A program made the translations under genes and the position numbers. This document shows positions 12,701 to 24,505 of a stretch of DNA of 64,000 nt, one piece after another (the stretch's first letter is position 1; each line of letters opens with the position of its first letter). Source of the stretch: Chlamydomonas sphaeroides. Its lineage: Eukaryota; Chlorophyta; Chlorophyceae; Chlamydomonadales; Chlamydomonadaceae. Where the stretch lies: NCBI GenBank assembly GCA_001662425.1, contig BDDC01000126.1, forward strand, positions 1,075 to 65,074. The letters run 5' to 3'. The notes below the pieces were generated by a model. It searched no databases and had not been told where the DNA came from. It was given only the letters and a program-made list of their open reading frames with translations.

Positions 12701-13473
12701 GCTCAGGTACGGGCGTGTTGGCGGAGTGACAAGGGGTACACCGGTAGGAACAGGTGCTGCAGTGTTGGAAGCTCGGTTTGGTTGCGCTGCAGGGGCGAAG
12801 CGCTGTCGCAGCGAAGCCGCTCGAGCCGCGCCGCTAACAGCGCTAGCACTCTGCAGCCCTCCCGCCTCCGCTGCGTTTCTCCCGTGGCGCGTGCCGTACC
12901 CGCTGCACTCCAACAAACACCCCCTCGCCCCCTGCAGCTGCTGAGCCAGTGGCTGCCGCCGCGGGGCTACGGCGCCGCCGCCGCGCCGCCGCCGGCGGAC
13001 AGCATACGGCTGGAGCCGGCACCAGGGCAGCTGCGGGGCCGGCACCGTCACCTGCGGGGCTGCACGCAGCTGGGGCCGCTGGCGGCTGAGGTGCAGCTGG
13101 GGGAGGGCCAGGAGCGGGGCCGCGGCCGCGGCTCCGGCAGCGGGAGCGGCAGCGGAAGTGCGGGCGGCGGCGGCTGCGAGGGGCCCTTGGTGCGGCGGCG
13201 TGTGGGGCAGGGGAGGGTGGGGCCGGAGGTCGGGGTGGGGTGGGGTGGGGTGGGCTGGGCTGGGCTGGGCTGGGCTGGGCTGGGCTGGGCTGGGCTGGGC
13301 TGGGCGGCGGAGTGCGTGGCTGAAGGGCAGTGGGCCAGGGCCGGCGCTGGGGGCGAGGGCGCTGCGTGCGACGGCAGCGGGGCACTGCTGTGGTGCGTGG
13401 CCTGCTGCTGCCAACCTCTGTGCGCCGTCCGCCGCTGCGTGCGCAGGTGCTGCTCTACTCGGTGGAACAGTGA
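9798..13473 (+). CDS. RING1: RING1-like Polycomb E3 ubiquitin ligase (RING + RAWUL), interrupted by N run
   Basis: Exons 9798-9850, 10075-10133, 10304-10385, [N run], 11103-11165, 11428-11596, 12006-12706, 12938 to about 13090, 13447-13473. The RING finger begins TRCPVCFGILK and continues TVCLHRFCASCINHCL: C-x2-C, then C-x-H-x2-C-x2-C. The last cysteine pair lies in the N run. Exon 11103 gives DPGFDRLLKALYG, matching the conserved segment after the RING in plant RING1/BMI1. The C-terminal part has FVLCPVRWTVAHVAQLLSQW and ends with VLLYSVEQ, fitting a RAWUL ubiquitin-like domain. By family it would be a PRC1 subunit that monoubiquitinates histone H2A in the nucleus. The middle exon (233 codons) is Ala/Gly/Pro/Ser-rich. 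The end of exon 12938 is uncertain (13090 or a site nearer 13190); the last coding exon is only 27 nt. Confidence 0.87.
10509..10885. other. assembly gap (377 N)
   Basis: Run of N directly after a poly-C tract at 10495-10508 and shortly before a GACTCA hexamer repeat. It hides the second half of the RING finger of the RING1-like gene and at least one splice junction. Confidence 0.99.
10926..10980. repeat. GACTCA hexanucleotide tandem repeat
   Basis: About nine copies of a GACTCA-type hexamer with two single-base variants, in the RING1 intron next to the gap. Together with the poly-C tract on the other side it probably explains the failed assembly. Confidence 0.9.
11281..11310. repeat. three tandem 10-mers (cagtgtaccg)
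   Basis: Three perfect copies in the intron between RING1 exons 11103-11165 and 11428-11596. Confidence 0.9.
13232..13305. repeat. G-rich pentanucleotide array (GGGGT then TGGGC)
   Basis: Nearly four units of GGGGT followed by eleven perfect units of TGGGC, on the sense strand of the last RING1 intron. With this many G3/G4 runs separated by 1-2 bases, G-quadruplex formation in the transcript or the coding strand is plausible. Confidence 0.92.
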
Positions 13474-14143
13474 GGGCGCCGCGCCGCATGCGGGGGGAGG
13501 CTCAGCTGCGGACCCATGGGGCTAGGACTGGCAGCTGGGATGCTGCCGGGCGGTGTGTTCAACTTTGAGGGCCGAAATGGAGTACCACACCGTACGCGGT
13601 GTGTGCTGCAGCCTCCGGGGGCGGTGTTAGCAGACCGAGCTTCGGCGCTGCAGGCGCAGCGCGTTGTAGCAGCCGGCGCGGGGAGCAGCGGGGGAAATGA
13701 GACGGACAACCCGTGCTGAACACGGGAAGGGCAGGTCCTTGGCAGTGTGTGGCAGTGGAGTATGTGGCGCATGTGGTGCCGCCGGCTGGTGCTGCCAGGT
13801 TGCGATCCCACTTTGTCCGGATGGCTGCGCCTTGCCGCGACTATGTTACCGGTGACGTGCTGTGCCTGCGTGGTGACCTGTAGTACCGACCCATGACCTC
13901 GACAGCCCTGGCGCCACCCGCGCGGCAACGCGGCCCGGGTCCACGGCCCGTGTGCGTTGCATGGCTGGAGCCCTGGGCGGTTCGGCCCGTAGTACAACCA
14001 GACAGACCTCTGCGATGCCCTGCCAATACCACTGCGCACTCGGGGCCAGAGGCCTCCGCGAACAGGCGACAGCTAAACGTAAGACCCTGCTCTGACTGAT
14101 CACACGCTCGTAGTCAGGCCATCCCGCCCCGAACCCCGATCCC
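13474..14143. other. intergenic region between convergent genes
   Basis: Separates the stop codons of the RING1-like gene (+) and the 859-residue gene (-), so it should hold both 3' UTRs. No supported coding region or repeat. Confidence 0.55.
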
Positions 14144-16850
14144 TCACACCGCCAGGCCCCACTCGCGCCCCACGCCCGCAGCCGCCACCGCCAGCGCCGC
14201 CTCGTGCTGCGCGGCCACCACCCAGGTCCGCCGCCCCGCACCCAACACCACCTTTGCCACGAACCCCTCCCCCTCGCTGCCCGCCTCCGCCACCAGCTCC
14301 GACCCCACCACCCGCCCACCAGCCCCCACTCGACAGCTCAGCGCCGCCCAGCCGCCCGGCCGCACGCAGCCCAGCAGGCCCCGCAGCAGCGCCAGGACCT
14401 GCCACGAACCGTTCTCATCCGCCACCGGCTTCCGGCCGGCGCCCGAGCGGCACCCCTCCGTCAGCAGCAGCAGCTCCAGGGGCGCCGGCTGCAGCTCCAG
14501 GCACGCCGTGACGCAGCGCAGCCCGCGCCAGCCGCCCAGCGCCGCGACCAGCTCCGGCACGCTGCCCACGCCGCAGCCGGTCAGGTGCAGCTGCGCCTCC
14601 TGCAGCCAGGCCGCCGCCGCCCCGCCCACCTGCGCGCCCACGCCGCCGCCCGACGCGCCGCCGAACAGCAGCGGCTGCCGGCAGCGGCCGGCAGCGGTCG
14701 CGATGGTCATGGCCATGGCTCCGCCAGCCGGACCCTGCCTGGGTGGGCCCATGCTGCCGCCCGGCCGCCGGCTGCTGTCGTGGGGGGGCCCCAGCGGCGG
14801 CTGCCCCAGCCAGCTCAGCAGCGGCGTCATCTTGCCGCCGCCGCTGTAGCCACCTAGATGGTACCTCGCTCCCTCATCGTCCAGCCACAACCGGCCCAGC
14901 GGCGCTGAGCAGCACTGCAGCAGGCGCCGCAGTGCGGCTACGCCGCCGCGGAAACCGCCCCCGATGCGGACCGACTTGACGGTGAGGCCCAGCCGCGGCG
15001 GCGGTGCGGCCTCGCTCTGCAGAGGCGGGCAGGCCAGCGCGGCTTCTTGCCATGCGGCGCCGCCACACACGGCGAGGAGGTACTCAATGGCTGACGCCTG
15101 CAGTAACGGCCCGGCGTCGCCATTGTAGTGCAGCAAGCCCACGTCGTCGTCGCTGCCGTCGCTGGCCTGTCGCTCGCTGCCGCTGGCGTCGCTGCCGCTG
15201 GCATCTCCAGCGCCGGCGTCGCTGGCGCTGGCGCTGCTGCAACTACTTTCGCTGGCACTGCTATCGCCGCAACTGCCGCCGCTGGCGCCGCCGCCGCCCT
15301 GTTCAGCGGCGTCAGCCGGGAAGCTCAGGTTCCACACCGCCACATGCCGCAGCCGCGGGACCGCAGCCGCTGCAAACCCTCCCTCCGCGCCACCACCGCA
15401 GCCGGGACTGCCGTCGGGCGCGCAGGCGCCGGCCCAGGCGTGCACCAGCAGCGCTAGCGCGCGGGGGCTGGCCACGTTGTCCAGCTCCAGCTTGCCGCTG
15501 GGCTTGTACCAGGCCAGGTCCGCCCACGCAACCAGGCCCGTGTCGAGCGACGCAGGCCCGGGGCGCGCGAGGCCCGTGGCTGGAGGCAGCGGCGGCAGGT
15601 GCAGCTGCACCTGGCTCAGGCGCAGCAGCGCCAGGGCGGCGGGCAGCACCGGCAGCCGCAGCAGCTGCGCGGGGCTGCAGCCGCGGGGCGCCAGCATGGG
15701 CCCGGCCAGGCTAAGGGTGGTGAGCAGGGGCAGGCCGGGCAGGCCGCGGGGCACAGCGCGGGGCGGCTGGCGGCCTGCGCTGCGGGCGGCGGCCGCGGCC
15801 GCGGCCGCGGCCACGGCGGGCGCGCCAAGCTGCAGGGCGGGGACGGGAGGGTCGCCGTCGTCCTTGGGCGGCGGCTCGGGGATGCGCAGCTGTGTGAGGC
15901 CCGACAGGGCGGTGATGTGGGTCGGGTGGAAGAGGGCGCCAGCCAGGGCGAGCCGCTGCAGTCGGGGCGCGCCGGCGGCCAGGACGGCAAAGGCCGCCCC
16001 TGCCGCGGCATCCGCTGCAAGTGCTGCTTTGTCCGGCGGCTGGGCTGGCTGGCCGTGGTCGTGTCCTGCGGCCCAGGCGTCCGGCGGGTTGGCGCCGTCG
16101 GCGTCGGCGGCCCCGGCGGGGCCATCTGGCGGCTTCGGCGGCAGGGGCAAGCGCCAGCGGGCGCCTAGAAGCTCCAGGTGCACGACATTGGGCGCGAGAG
16201 TGGTGAGGAAGGTGGCGATCTCAACGCTTAACTCCTCGGGGACCATGGGCTTGTGCTCGCCGTATCGGGGGGCGGCGGCGGGCGCGAGAATGCGCAGGTG
16301 TCGGAGGCCGGGCAGCGGCCCGCCGGCTGCGGCGACGGCCGCTGTCAAGGAGGAGACGAGGTCTGCCGGGGGCTGCTTCGCGGGCATCCGGAGCGTGAAG
16401 CTGCTAAGGCGGGGCCACAGAATCCTGGCCTTTGAGATGGCGAGTTGCAGCTGCAGCAAGGCAGAGGAGAGGATCACGGACAAGGGCACATGGGGTTTGA
16501 AGCGACGAAGTTGCATGGGGTGTTGCAAGGTCGGTGAGCCGCGATGGCTTGGACCTTCTGGCAGTCCTCGCACGCACCTGTGACGGCTTCACTGAGCCTG
16601 GGACGGTTGCTGCGGCAAGATAAAGGTCGACCATTCGGCAAGCCGACCGACATGTGAGGCGCAAGTTCTCCAGGGCGTCCATGCCAAGGGCTCCAACAAA
16701 TGTAGCCTGGGCTCCACAGTCAACGCCGAGAAGCAGTGCGTCCAGGAGGCTCCGCTCCTTGCCTTCCTCGTCGCTGCCATCCTCCGAGCTGAGGTAGCCG
16801 CACAGCAGGCCATCGTCGAGCTCAATGTCGCTCTCGTTAAAATGTCCCAT
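14144..16850 (-). CDS. uncharacterised protein, weak F-box/LRR-like appearance
   Basis: Two exons, 16578-16850 and 14144-16450, joined in phase 0; 859 aa. The N-terminal 35 residues are acidic. Residues about 58-80 (MDALENLRLTCRSACRMVDL) resemble the F-box-like head found in many algal LRR-type proteins. The rest has scattered leucine-rich segments such as PNVVHLELLGARW, LSGLTQLRIP and LPLLTTLSLAGPML, spaced irregularly with long Ala/Pro/Gly inserts and a Ser/Asp/Ala-rich acidic stretch around 15130-15270. This suggests degenerate LRR-like structure but is not proof. No catalytic motif or membrane span seen. The coding evidence is a 769-codon open exon with biased composition and a good splice junction. 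If the F-box reading is right it would be an SCF adaptor; I treat the function as unknown. Confidence 0.65.
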
Positions 16851-17455
16851 ATGAGCTATGTCTCGCTACAGGGCTACGATGTACGCGCTGTCGAGCTACT
16901 TGCCGGCAGGGCATAGCATTTGCGAAAGGCGTGGGTAAGACGATTGCAGGCCACGAATACGTCGCACTTGAACTGATTGTCTATATGGGTTTGCGAAGGC
17001 GGCGAGGGGAGCGCTACGGCCGGGTCGAGGACAGCGTGTGACAGCTGCGCACAGCCACGATAAGCCACGATTGTGCCTCCCCGCCTCCAACCGTCCCCTG
17101 GAAGGGGTGCCGCGTTCACCCGGGTTGACGCGGTGATGCCCGCTTGGATGCATGGCAGGCCTTCCAACCATCTTGCAAAGAAGACGCTATAAGTTGGGTT
17201 CGCACCCCTACAAACACCCCCCTCCAAAACTCCTCCTACACACGGCCTTCACGCAACTCGCCCCAGTGCGCACACTTTGCGCTGTACGCGCCACATAACA
17301 CCTCATGGCACGCGTCAGGGCCACATCGCTGCAACCACGCGCCCATCACAACAAAACCGCGGCCGCGCCCTCTATTCCGCAACGCCTCCTGCCATGCAAC
17401 CGCCGCCTCACACATCCCGCTTCTCGCGCCATCCTGCCGCCCCTGCTCCGCCCCC
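16851..17455. other. intergenic region
   Basis: Between the start of the 859-residue gene and the stop of the WDTC1-like gene, both minus strand. Expected to hold a promoter and a 3' UTR. Short overlapping open frames only. Confidence 0.55.
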
Positions 17456-20400
17456 TCATGCCATGCGGCAAGACACCTCGGGCTGCGCGTCGTCGTCATC
17501 GTCGTCGTCATCGGCCGCGGCCGCGGCCGCCGCGGCCGGGCCCGCTGCTGCGGCCGCGCCGGCGCCGGCGCGCGCGCCGCGGCCCGCCACCATGCCCCTG
17601 CCGTACAGCTGGCTCATGAGCAGGTGCCACAGTTGCGGGTTCTCCTGCAGCGCCTGCTGCAGCGCCGAGGCCCTGTTGGAGGGGGAAATGCAAGCAGGTA
17701 GGGCGCAGGGCGCAACGGAGGAGCAGGTGAGTGAGATGCACATGTGCAAAGGCAAAAGGGCAAGCGGGCAGGGCGCAGGGGGCAACGGATGGAGCCGGTG
17801 GAAGGTGCTCCTGGCCACGTCACACCTCTGCCGCACCTGAGCACGGACGGCCCCTCCTTCATGCGCTCCTGGTTGCGCGCCCTGCGACGTTACGTCCCAG
17901 CACACGGAGGCGTCACCGTCAGCCGCGCCAGCATCAAGGCCTGGGCATCTATGCAGATTCCTACATAGGAACTTGCAATCCCAGCCGTACCTAGCCAGGT
18001 TTTGCAAACATGAGCAAGCCTAGCCTAGCAACCGAACAGCTACGCCACGGCCGCAGCCGCGCCTTGCCCCGTGCACCACTCCGCCCGCACACACCTTGGC
18101 CAGCCGGCTGTGCGCCCTGCCGCCAACCCTGCCCCTGCCTATGTCCCCGCCCGGTCCTCCGCTGCTCCACTCACACTACGGCCGCCAGCTCCTCCTGCAG
18201 CTCCGGCACCGCCGCCGCGGAGGGCAGGCAGTCCGAGGGCGCCCACAGGCGGATGACGTTCTCAATGCCGCTGGTGGCCAGCACCGGCAGCGTGGGGTGG
18301 CACTGCGGGCGATGGCGATGGCAATGGTAATGGTCGGGGCGGCGCAGGCAATGGCCGCAGGCCATGGACGCAGTGGGTTACAGCGCCGCTCTCCTGCCCC
18401 TGCCTCCTCACACGACCAGACGCGTGCACGCTGCTCCGCAGCCACAAACACACGGCGACACGCCCGCCCGGCCCCCGCCCCCGCCTGCTGTACCTGAACG
18501 CAGTTGGCCACGTCCTCGTCCGCCGGCAGCGCTCGCAGCACCGCCCCGCTGGCGGCGTCGTACAGGAACACGCGGCCGCAGTCGCTGCCGGCCGCCACCA
18601 GTCGGTCGTCGGAGCCCACGAAGCAGGCTTCCTTGATGTCTGGTGGCGGAGGGACGGGACAGCAGAGGTGCCGCGCCGTGCCGTGTCGGCCGGGGCGTGC
18701 AGGAGCACGGGAGCACGTTGGGTTCAGGTCGGGGTGGCAGTGCAACAGGCCGATGTGGAGACGCGCAGCGGGTGAGGTGGAGGGAGGAGCCGGCACGGGC
18801 CAGCATGGGCGCAATGAAAAGGTGGGGAGACAGTACGGCCGCGCTCCGTACCCCTGCCTGCCTCACCCGTCTGCACGTTGCTCTGCCCCACGTAGCGCTG
18901 CAGCATGCGGCGGCCGCCCGGGCTGCCGCCCCAGGCGCCGCGCATGTGGGGAGGCGCCGGCGGGCGGCCGCTGCCGCCGTCGCCGCTCGAGCCCCCGCTG
19001 CCGGCCTGCTCCAGCGCCCGCGCGTAGCTGCGGAGGGCGGTTGCCGGGGCCAGGGCCGGGGCGGGTGGCGTCAAGGGTGGGGCGCAGGCGTGAAGCGGAG
19101 CTGCTCCTTTGCGGCAACGGCGCTGGCGTGTGCGGCCGTGGGCTCGGCCGCCAGCTGCTGTCCTGCCCCGTCCCGCTGCCCCGCCTCGACCTTGCGGGTG
19201 GGACATCTCTGCTCCGGTCGTCCCCACACACGGGATGCCCAGGCCCACAAGACCATCCCTTCTCTCGTCAACTCCACACCCCTACGTCTCCCAAACGCAG
19301 TAGATGGGATGAAGTCCCGGGAGCGAATCAGGCCCTTGCCGTACGGTGCGGCCACAGCGTGCCTAGCTGCCCAGGGCCAGGCAGCACACCGCGGCCGCCC
19401 GCCCGGTGTGCGAGGCATGCCTGCTCTGGCCACGCCCGCACCCCCACCCCCTGCTGCTCACAGCTGCAGGAACAGCTCCAGGTCGGGGTCCTCCTCGCCG
19501 GGCAGGGAGTCCGCGTCGCTGTCCCCGCCGTCGCTGTCCGACTGAGCCTGCTCCTCTTCCTCCTCCTCGTCGCCGCCATCGTTGTCATCCTCCTCGTCCT
19601 CCTCCTCGTTCCGGCCGTCAGAGCTGCCATCCGACAGCACAGGCCCAAGCCGCCGGCCGGGCGTCGACGGCCCGGCGGCAGCTCCGGGGGCCGCTCCGGC
19701 CGATGCAGGCTCGGGGGGCGGCGGCGGCGGCCCAACCATGTCCTCGTCTGCATCATCCGGAGACTCGACCGCGGGAGCGGCCGCAACCCCACACGCGGGT
19801 GGGTCCGTAGTTGAGCCAGCGACGGCGGCCATCGTGGCCCCGGCGGCGCCAGCTGGCGCGGCGTCAGAGGTGGCAGGGGCCGCGCCGGCGGCGGTGGCTG
19901 CCGGCTGTGCTGGCGTCACGGGGCCGTGAGGCGTGGGCTGCGGCTGCGAGCCAGTCGCAGACGGGCCTGGGCTGCCGAGAGCTGCTGACCCCGCCGCCGC
20001 CGAGCCGCCCGCTGCCGCTCCCGGCAGTGCGCCATCCTCGGCTGTTGCCTGGGTGGCGGAGCTGGGCCGAGTCACCGCAGCATGACGAGCCGTGCCAGCG
20101 AGCGCCTCCTGCGGTGATGCGGCAACGCAGCCCACCGCTCCTCAGCACGTCGCGCACGCCCGCTCCCCTGCCTCGCAAATTTCCATGCCCCCGCCGATCG
20201 TCCCCACCCGGCCGCTCGCGGCCCGCCGCCTCACCGCGCGCTGCAGCCGGCGCCGGTCCTGTTGCTGCCGCCGCGCCTCATACAGCCTCCGCCGCTCCTC
20301 CACCGAGGCCCGCAGCTGCGCCGCCAGGGCAGCCACATCGTCCGCGGCGCGGCCGGGGAAGCGGCAGCGGTACTCCTCCACCGCCGTCAGCGCGCACTGC

Positions 20401-23400
20401 GAGGGCAGCTCGGCGGCGTCAGCTGCTACGCGGCGCCCCACCCAGCCCAGAGGACAAGCACGGGCTGAGCCGCCAGCAGCAAGATGCGGCATCACACCCT
20501 CGCACACCAACACGCGCCTGGTGCTGGCGCTGCTGCAGCCGGCCTGCCACGCCGCAAGCCCCTGGCTGCTCTTTTCTGCCAAGCGCCCCCCCTCCGCCCC
20601 TGTGTCACCGCCCCACACCTAGTGCCGCTGCTGCGCCGGCCACTCCCCAGGCCGCTAGCGTCCCATTGTTCCCACAAGCTGTAGGGCGCCCACCGCCCCA
20701 TATGCCCCGCACCTGGTACTGCTGCAGTGCCTGCAGGCAGGTGATGCGGCGCAGGAAGGCCCGGCTGAAGGCGGGGTCCACGGCCACCGCGGTGTCGCAG
20801 TCGCGCAGGGCCAGCGCCGCGTCGCCCACCCAGCCGCGGCCCAGGAGTGCCTCTGCGCCAGGGGAGGGCAGGGCAGGGCAGGGCAGCATGCTGACACATG
20901 GTGGTTTGAAGCTTGCTTTTAGGCGCTCTATTGGTGCGCCCGGATCGGTGCGGTCACTGTAACCCAGTCCGTAGAACAGCAAGATGTAGAAGCTCGCTCG
21001 GCACGAGAGAAGACGCGCGAGGGGCGGGCTGCCGCAGAAGCCGCAGCAGCCGCGGCGCTTGCGTCAGGCAGGCGGGTGTCAGGCAGGCGGGTGCCAGGCA
21101 GGCGGGTGTCAGGAAGGCGGGTGCCAGGCAGGCGGGCGTCAGGCGGGCGGGTGCCAGGCGCAGGCGGCGCTGCCGGTCCAAGGCTCACCCGCGCGCAGTG
21201 TGTACAGCAGCGGCGCCGCGGGCGCGTAGTGCAGCGCCTCGCTGAAGGCCGCCACCGCCGCAGTCCACTTGCGCTCGAACACGGCCTCGTTGCCGCGGGC
21301 CTTGGCCTCCTCGGCGCGGGCGGGCAGCGCGGCGCTCGAGCTGCGGTGCCGGCGGGACGAGGCCCGAGGTCGGGGCGGGGTGTGCAGGAGTCTGAGCGTG
21401 CGGCGGCGGCAGAGCGCTAGCTGAGGCGGCCTGAGCGCTGACGGGGCGCTAGCGCGTCGCAAGCAGCCGGCGGGAGCAGCCACCAGGGCCGTGGCACGAG
21501 AAAGCCCGAGTGACCTGCCTGCCACGCTGGGAGGAGGTGCTGCCGCCCGCAGAGCCGCCCCGGCCGCTGCGGGCCTCGGCGGCCTCGGGCGCGGGGCCGC
21601 GGCGCCAGCTAGGCGGCGCGGCGCTGGAGGCCGCGGGCGGCGGCGGCCGCGGCGGCAGCTGCGGGAAGGCGGTGGCCAGCTCGCCCGCGCTGGTGATGTC
21701 AAAGGCGTACGCGTGGTCCGCATGGTACGTCGTCACTAGCTGGGGTGGGAGGAAGCAGACCGCAAGGGGCGCGTCAGCCCCTGTGCAGCCTGAGGCGCCG
21801 GCCCTGCCCTGCTCCAAGAGCCCGCGGCCATGTACCCACCTTGTCGCCCCGGTTGGAGAAGGCGACGTAGGTGGCGTGCGAGCGGCCGTGCCGCGCCGCC
21901 GCCGCCAGCGGCAGGTGCGGCGGCGCCAGCGCCATGACTGCGTGCGTGGCGCCGCGGCGGCGCCAGGTGGCGGTGCTGAGCTTGCGGCGGTCGTACAGCC
22001 TGATGAAGGGGTCGCTGCCCGCCACCGCCAGCATGTGGGGGTGCGCCTGAGAGGGGGATGTACCATGGGAGTAACGAACTAGTTACGAACCTCTGAAAGG
22101 GGGAAGCAACAGGGGGCGGCAGGCGTGCTGCTCGGTACAGGCGCCCCTTGGGACATGGCACCCCCGGCCTCGCTTTCCCTGCCTCCTTTCTTATCCTTTG
22201 CATCGTGGCGGCCATGCCCCGCTGGCGGCGGCGGCGGCTCGCACCTTGTTGATGTCCAGGCTCTTGACCTGCACCGTGCGGTGGCCGTCGCGGACCTAGC
22301 GGAGGGCAGGACCAAGGGACGCGGCAGGCGTCAGGCGTCAAGTCGCTGCCGAGGGCCCTCACAGCGGGGCACTATCGCACACCACCACCACACGCCCCCG
22401 GCCTGTGTGCGCCCCACCTGCACCAGCACGGTGGGGCTCTCCCACTTGTCCTGGTTGGGCGCGCGCGTGTCGTACTGCCGTATCACGCCATCCTCGCCGC
22501 CCGACCAGAAGTTGTGCGGGTTCATGGGCTCCACTTTGACGTCCTGCAGCAGGAGGGATGAGAACATATGAGGAGGCATGCGCCGGTGGGGGGGCGCCAC
22601 AAACGCTGGCGATAACACACGGCACGTCAACGAACTACGCTGCTGCACCGCCGGCGACGCGGTGTCGTCGCAGCCCCTTGCGCCCCAGGGCAGCGGCAGA
22701 GCCGAGCAGGTGCGCTGACGGGGCTCACACCCCTACCACCGCCTGCACCTTGAGGCCCGCATAATCACAGCGCCGGCGGCGATGAGCGCCCCCTGGCGCT
22801 GTGCCGGCCCTCACCTTGACTCGGTCCTTGTGGCCCAGGTACACCTTGGTGCGAGGCATGACCAGCGTCACGGCGGCGCCGCCGCTGCCCACCTGCCGCC
22901 GCATGCCGGGGGGCGCGCCGCCGCCGGCGGGCCGCGAGCGCGCCCCACTGCGGCCCAGGGCCGCGGCCAGTGTGGCCGAGGGCGTGGCCTCCAGCTCATG
23001 CAGCTGAACCGTGCTGCGGAGGGCCGGGCGGCGTCGGGTGCAGGTTTGTGATGGGACGGAGAGTGGTGATGTGTTGGGGTTGGGAAGCAGGGGCAAGCAC
23101 ACTGCGGTGCGGGCGCCGATGGTGACAGCGCGTGCGTAGCTGCGAAGCTGGCGGGGCGTGCGGTGGGAAGAAAGCAGGGGCGAGCCGGCTGCAGAGCAGG
23201 AGCTGACAGCGACGTGGCAGGGCGGCGCCGGCAGGAGGCTCACTCGTCCATGGCGCCGGTGACGATGCGCCGGTCGCCGGTGCAGGGCAGGAACTGCGCG
23301 CCGAACAGGTTGGCGCGGTGCTCGGTATGCAGCGCCAGCGGCGGCCGCTCGACGTCCGGGTAATGCCATATGAGGGCCTGCGCGGGGCGGGAGGGGCATC

Positions 23401-24206
23401 AGGCCGGGTTTTGCGGTGGTGTGAATGGGCACGGCAAAGTGCGGCGGAGGTCGTGCGGGGGTGTGGGACGGTAGGTTGTGTGGATGGAGTGCGGCCGACG
23501 CGCTGGACCTTACCCGGCGGTCGTCCGAGCCAGACACCAGCAGGTCACCGGTGGAGTTCCAACTTAACCTGGTACCGAGTGGGGCAGGGAATACGGTGAA
23601 GCTGGTAGGATGCTCCAAGACAGATACCTAGCAGGGACACGAGCGATACACGCACCGGTTGACGCAGCCGCTGTGGCCCTGGTATGTGTGGGCCACCTGG
23701 GAGGGGAGGGGTAAGCAGTTAGGCCGCAGGAGCGCTGCGACAGCGGAAGGATTGTACGTCATTGCAGGAACATGCCTGTAGCTTGGCGGCGTAGTGCGTC
23801 GGGAAGTGCAGCTCGCGACGAAAGCGGAGCCCGTCCTGCGGGTGGTCCGTGGGGCCAGCGTGTCGGCGAAAGTGCTGCCGGTACCGCTTCGGTTACTGAG
23901 AAACCCGCCCGCCTGGAGCCATGGGGTCGCAACTGCAGTTCCTACTGTGGCTTCGGCTGCCGGTTGCTGTTTGCCGGATGATGTTTGCCACGAAGGAGTC
24001 CCGCAAGTCGGGCAACGCAATTCCAAGGCGAGTTTCTGCTCTTGACCCAGGTCCACAAGCGGGTTCCAATACAGTGCGCTAGGACCCAGGCAGCGGCCAT
24101 GCCCAGAGGAGCACAGCAAACCGACCTGCGACAAGACTCCACGCTCCCTTGCAGCCAGCACCTGGGACAGCCCAAAGTGCTGAGACATCATGCTGGGCCC
24201 ATCCAT
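17456..24206 (-). CDS. WDTC1: WD40-TPR protein, WDTC1/ASG2-type DCAF (CUL4-DDB1 adaptor)
   Basis: Seventeen exons, all phases consistent; 955 aa: 24126-24206, 23656-23696, 23514-23568, 23377-23244, 23013-22815, 22543-22418, 22295-22245, 22046-21840, 21739-21519, 21340-21189, 20852-20713, 20396-20235, 20108-19462, 19027-18867, 18639-18494, 18302-18175, 17672-17456. N-terminal WD repeats: YQGHSGCVNRLSWN, LLVSGSDDRRALIW, LGHKDRVKDVKVEP, FWSGGEDGVIRQYD, LAVAGSDPFIRLYDRR (the WDxR-like DCAF signature). The TPR block is in exons 21340 and 20852 (AEEAKARGNEAVFERKW; GDAALALRDCDTAV). Then an acidic Ser/Glu/Asp region in exon 20108-19462, then the second WD half: YVGQSNVQTDIKEACF, RLVAAGSDCGRVFLYD, LATSGIENVIRLW. 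This WD-TPR-WD order is specific to WDTC1/ASG2, adaptors of nuclear CUL4 ubiquitin ligases. Intron 21341-21518 has a GC donor. The start at 24206 is the first ATG of an open exon and is less certain than the rest. Confidence 0.95.
21063..21160. repeat. 15-bp minisatellite in WDTC1 intron
   Basis: Six to seven imperfect copies of gtcaggcaggcgggt. The unit length is a multiple of three, which creates a spurious open frame of Arg-Gln-Ala-Gly repeats; it lies inside intron 20853-21188. Confidence 0.9.
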
Positions 24207-24505
24207 TGCGTTCCAGGGCCTCCGTCACCGCGGTAGCGGGTTTAGAACATCGTCGCAATTGCCTTCGTCCTACAGCAGCTTCCTGAAGGGTCGCAATTGC
24301 TTTTAATGCAAGCGCGCGACAAGCAGTAAGCCGCTGTAACTGGATTGCGTAGGGGGAATGACCGGGATGTGGCCTTGTCGCGAAAAGCCCCAGTGCACGG
24401 ATTGGTTGTTTAGCTGTACGCTCGCAACCGTTACCCAAACCATTATTACATCGTATATCTCGCCATGGGTTAGCACCTCTTCAGACTGAGGTGTTGCACG
24501 CGACC
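24207..24505. promoter_or_regulatory. candidate bidirectional promoter, WDTC1/pPLA-I
   Basis: 299 bp between two outward-facing start codons. The pPLA-I side (about 24430-24465) is AT-rich (attattacatcgtatat), a possible core-promoter region. Inferred from arrangement only. Confidence 0.35.

Noticed and set aside
13158..13568. Open frame with a Gly-Trp-Ala repeat tract
   Set aside because: Translation of the TGGGC array in the RING1 intron; shifted copies appear in all frames.
15477..16583. 368-codon plus-strand open frame opposite the 859-residue gene
   Set aside because: Antisense shadow of a 769-codon exon with a matching upstream exon.
20954..21245. Open frames encoding Arg-Gln-Ala-Gly or Pro-Gly-Thr-Arg-Leu repeats, looking like a repetitive protein
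   Set aside because: They are translations of the 15-bp minisatellite inside a phased intron of the WDTC1 gene.
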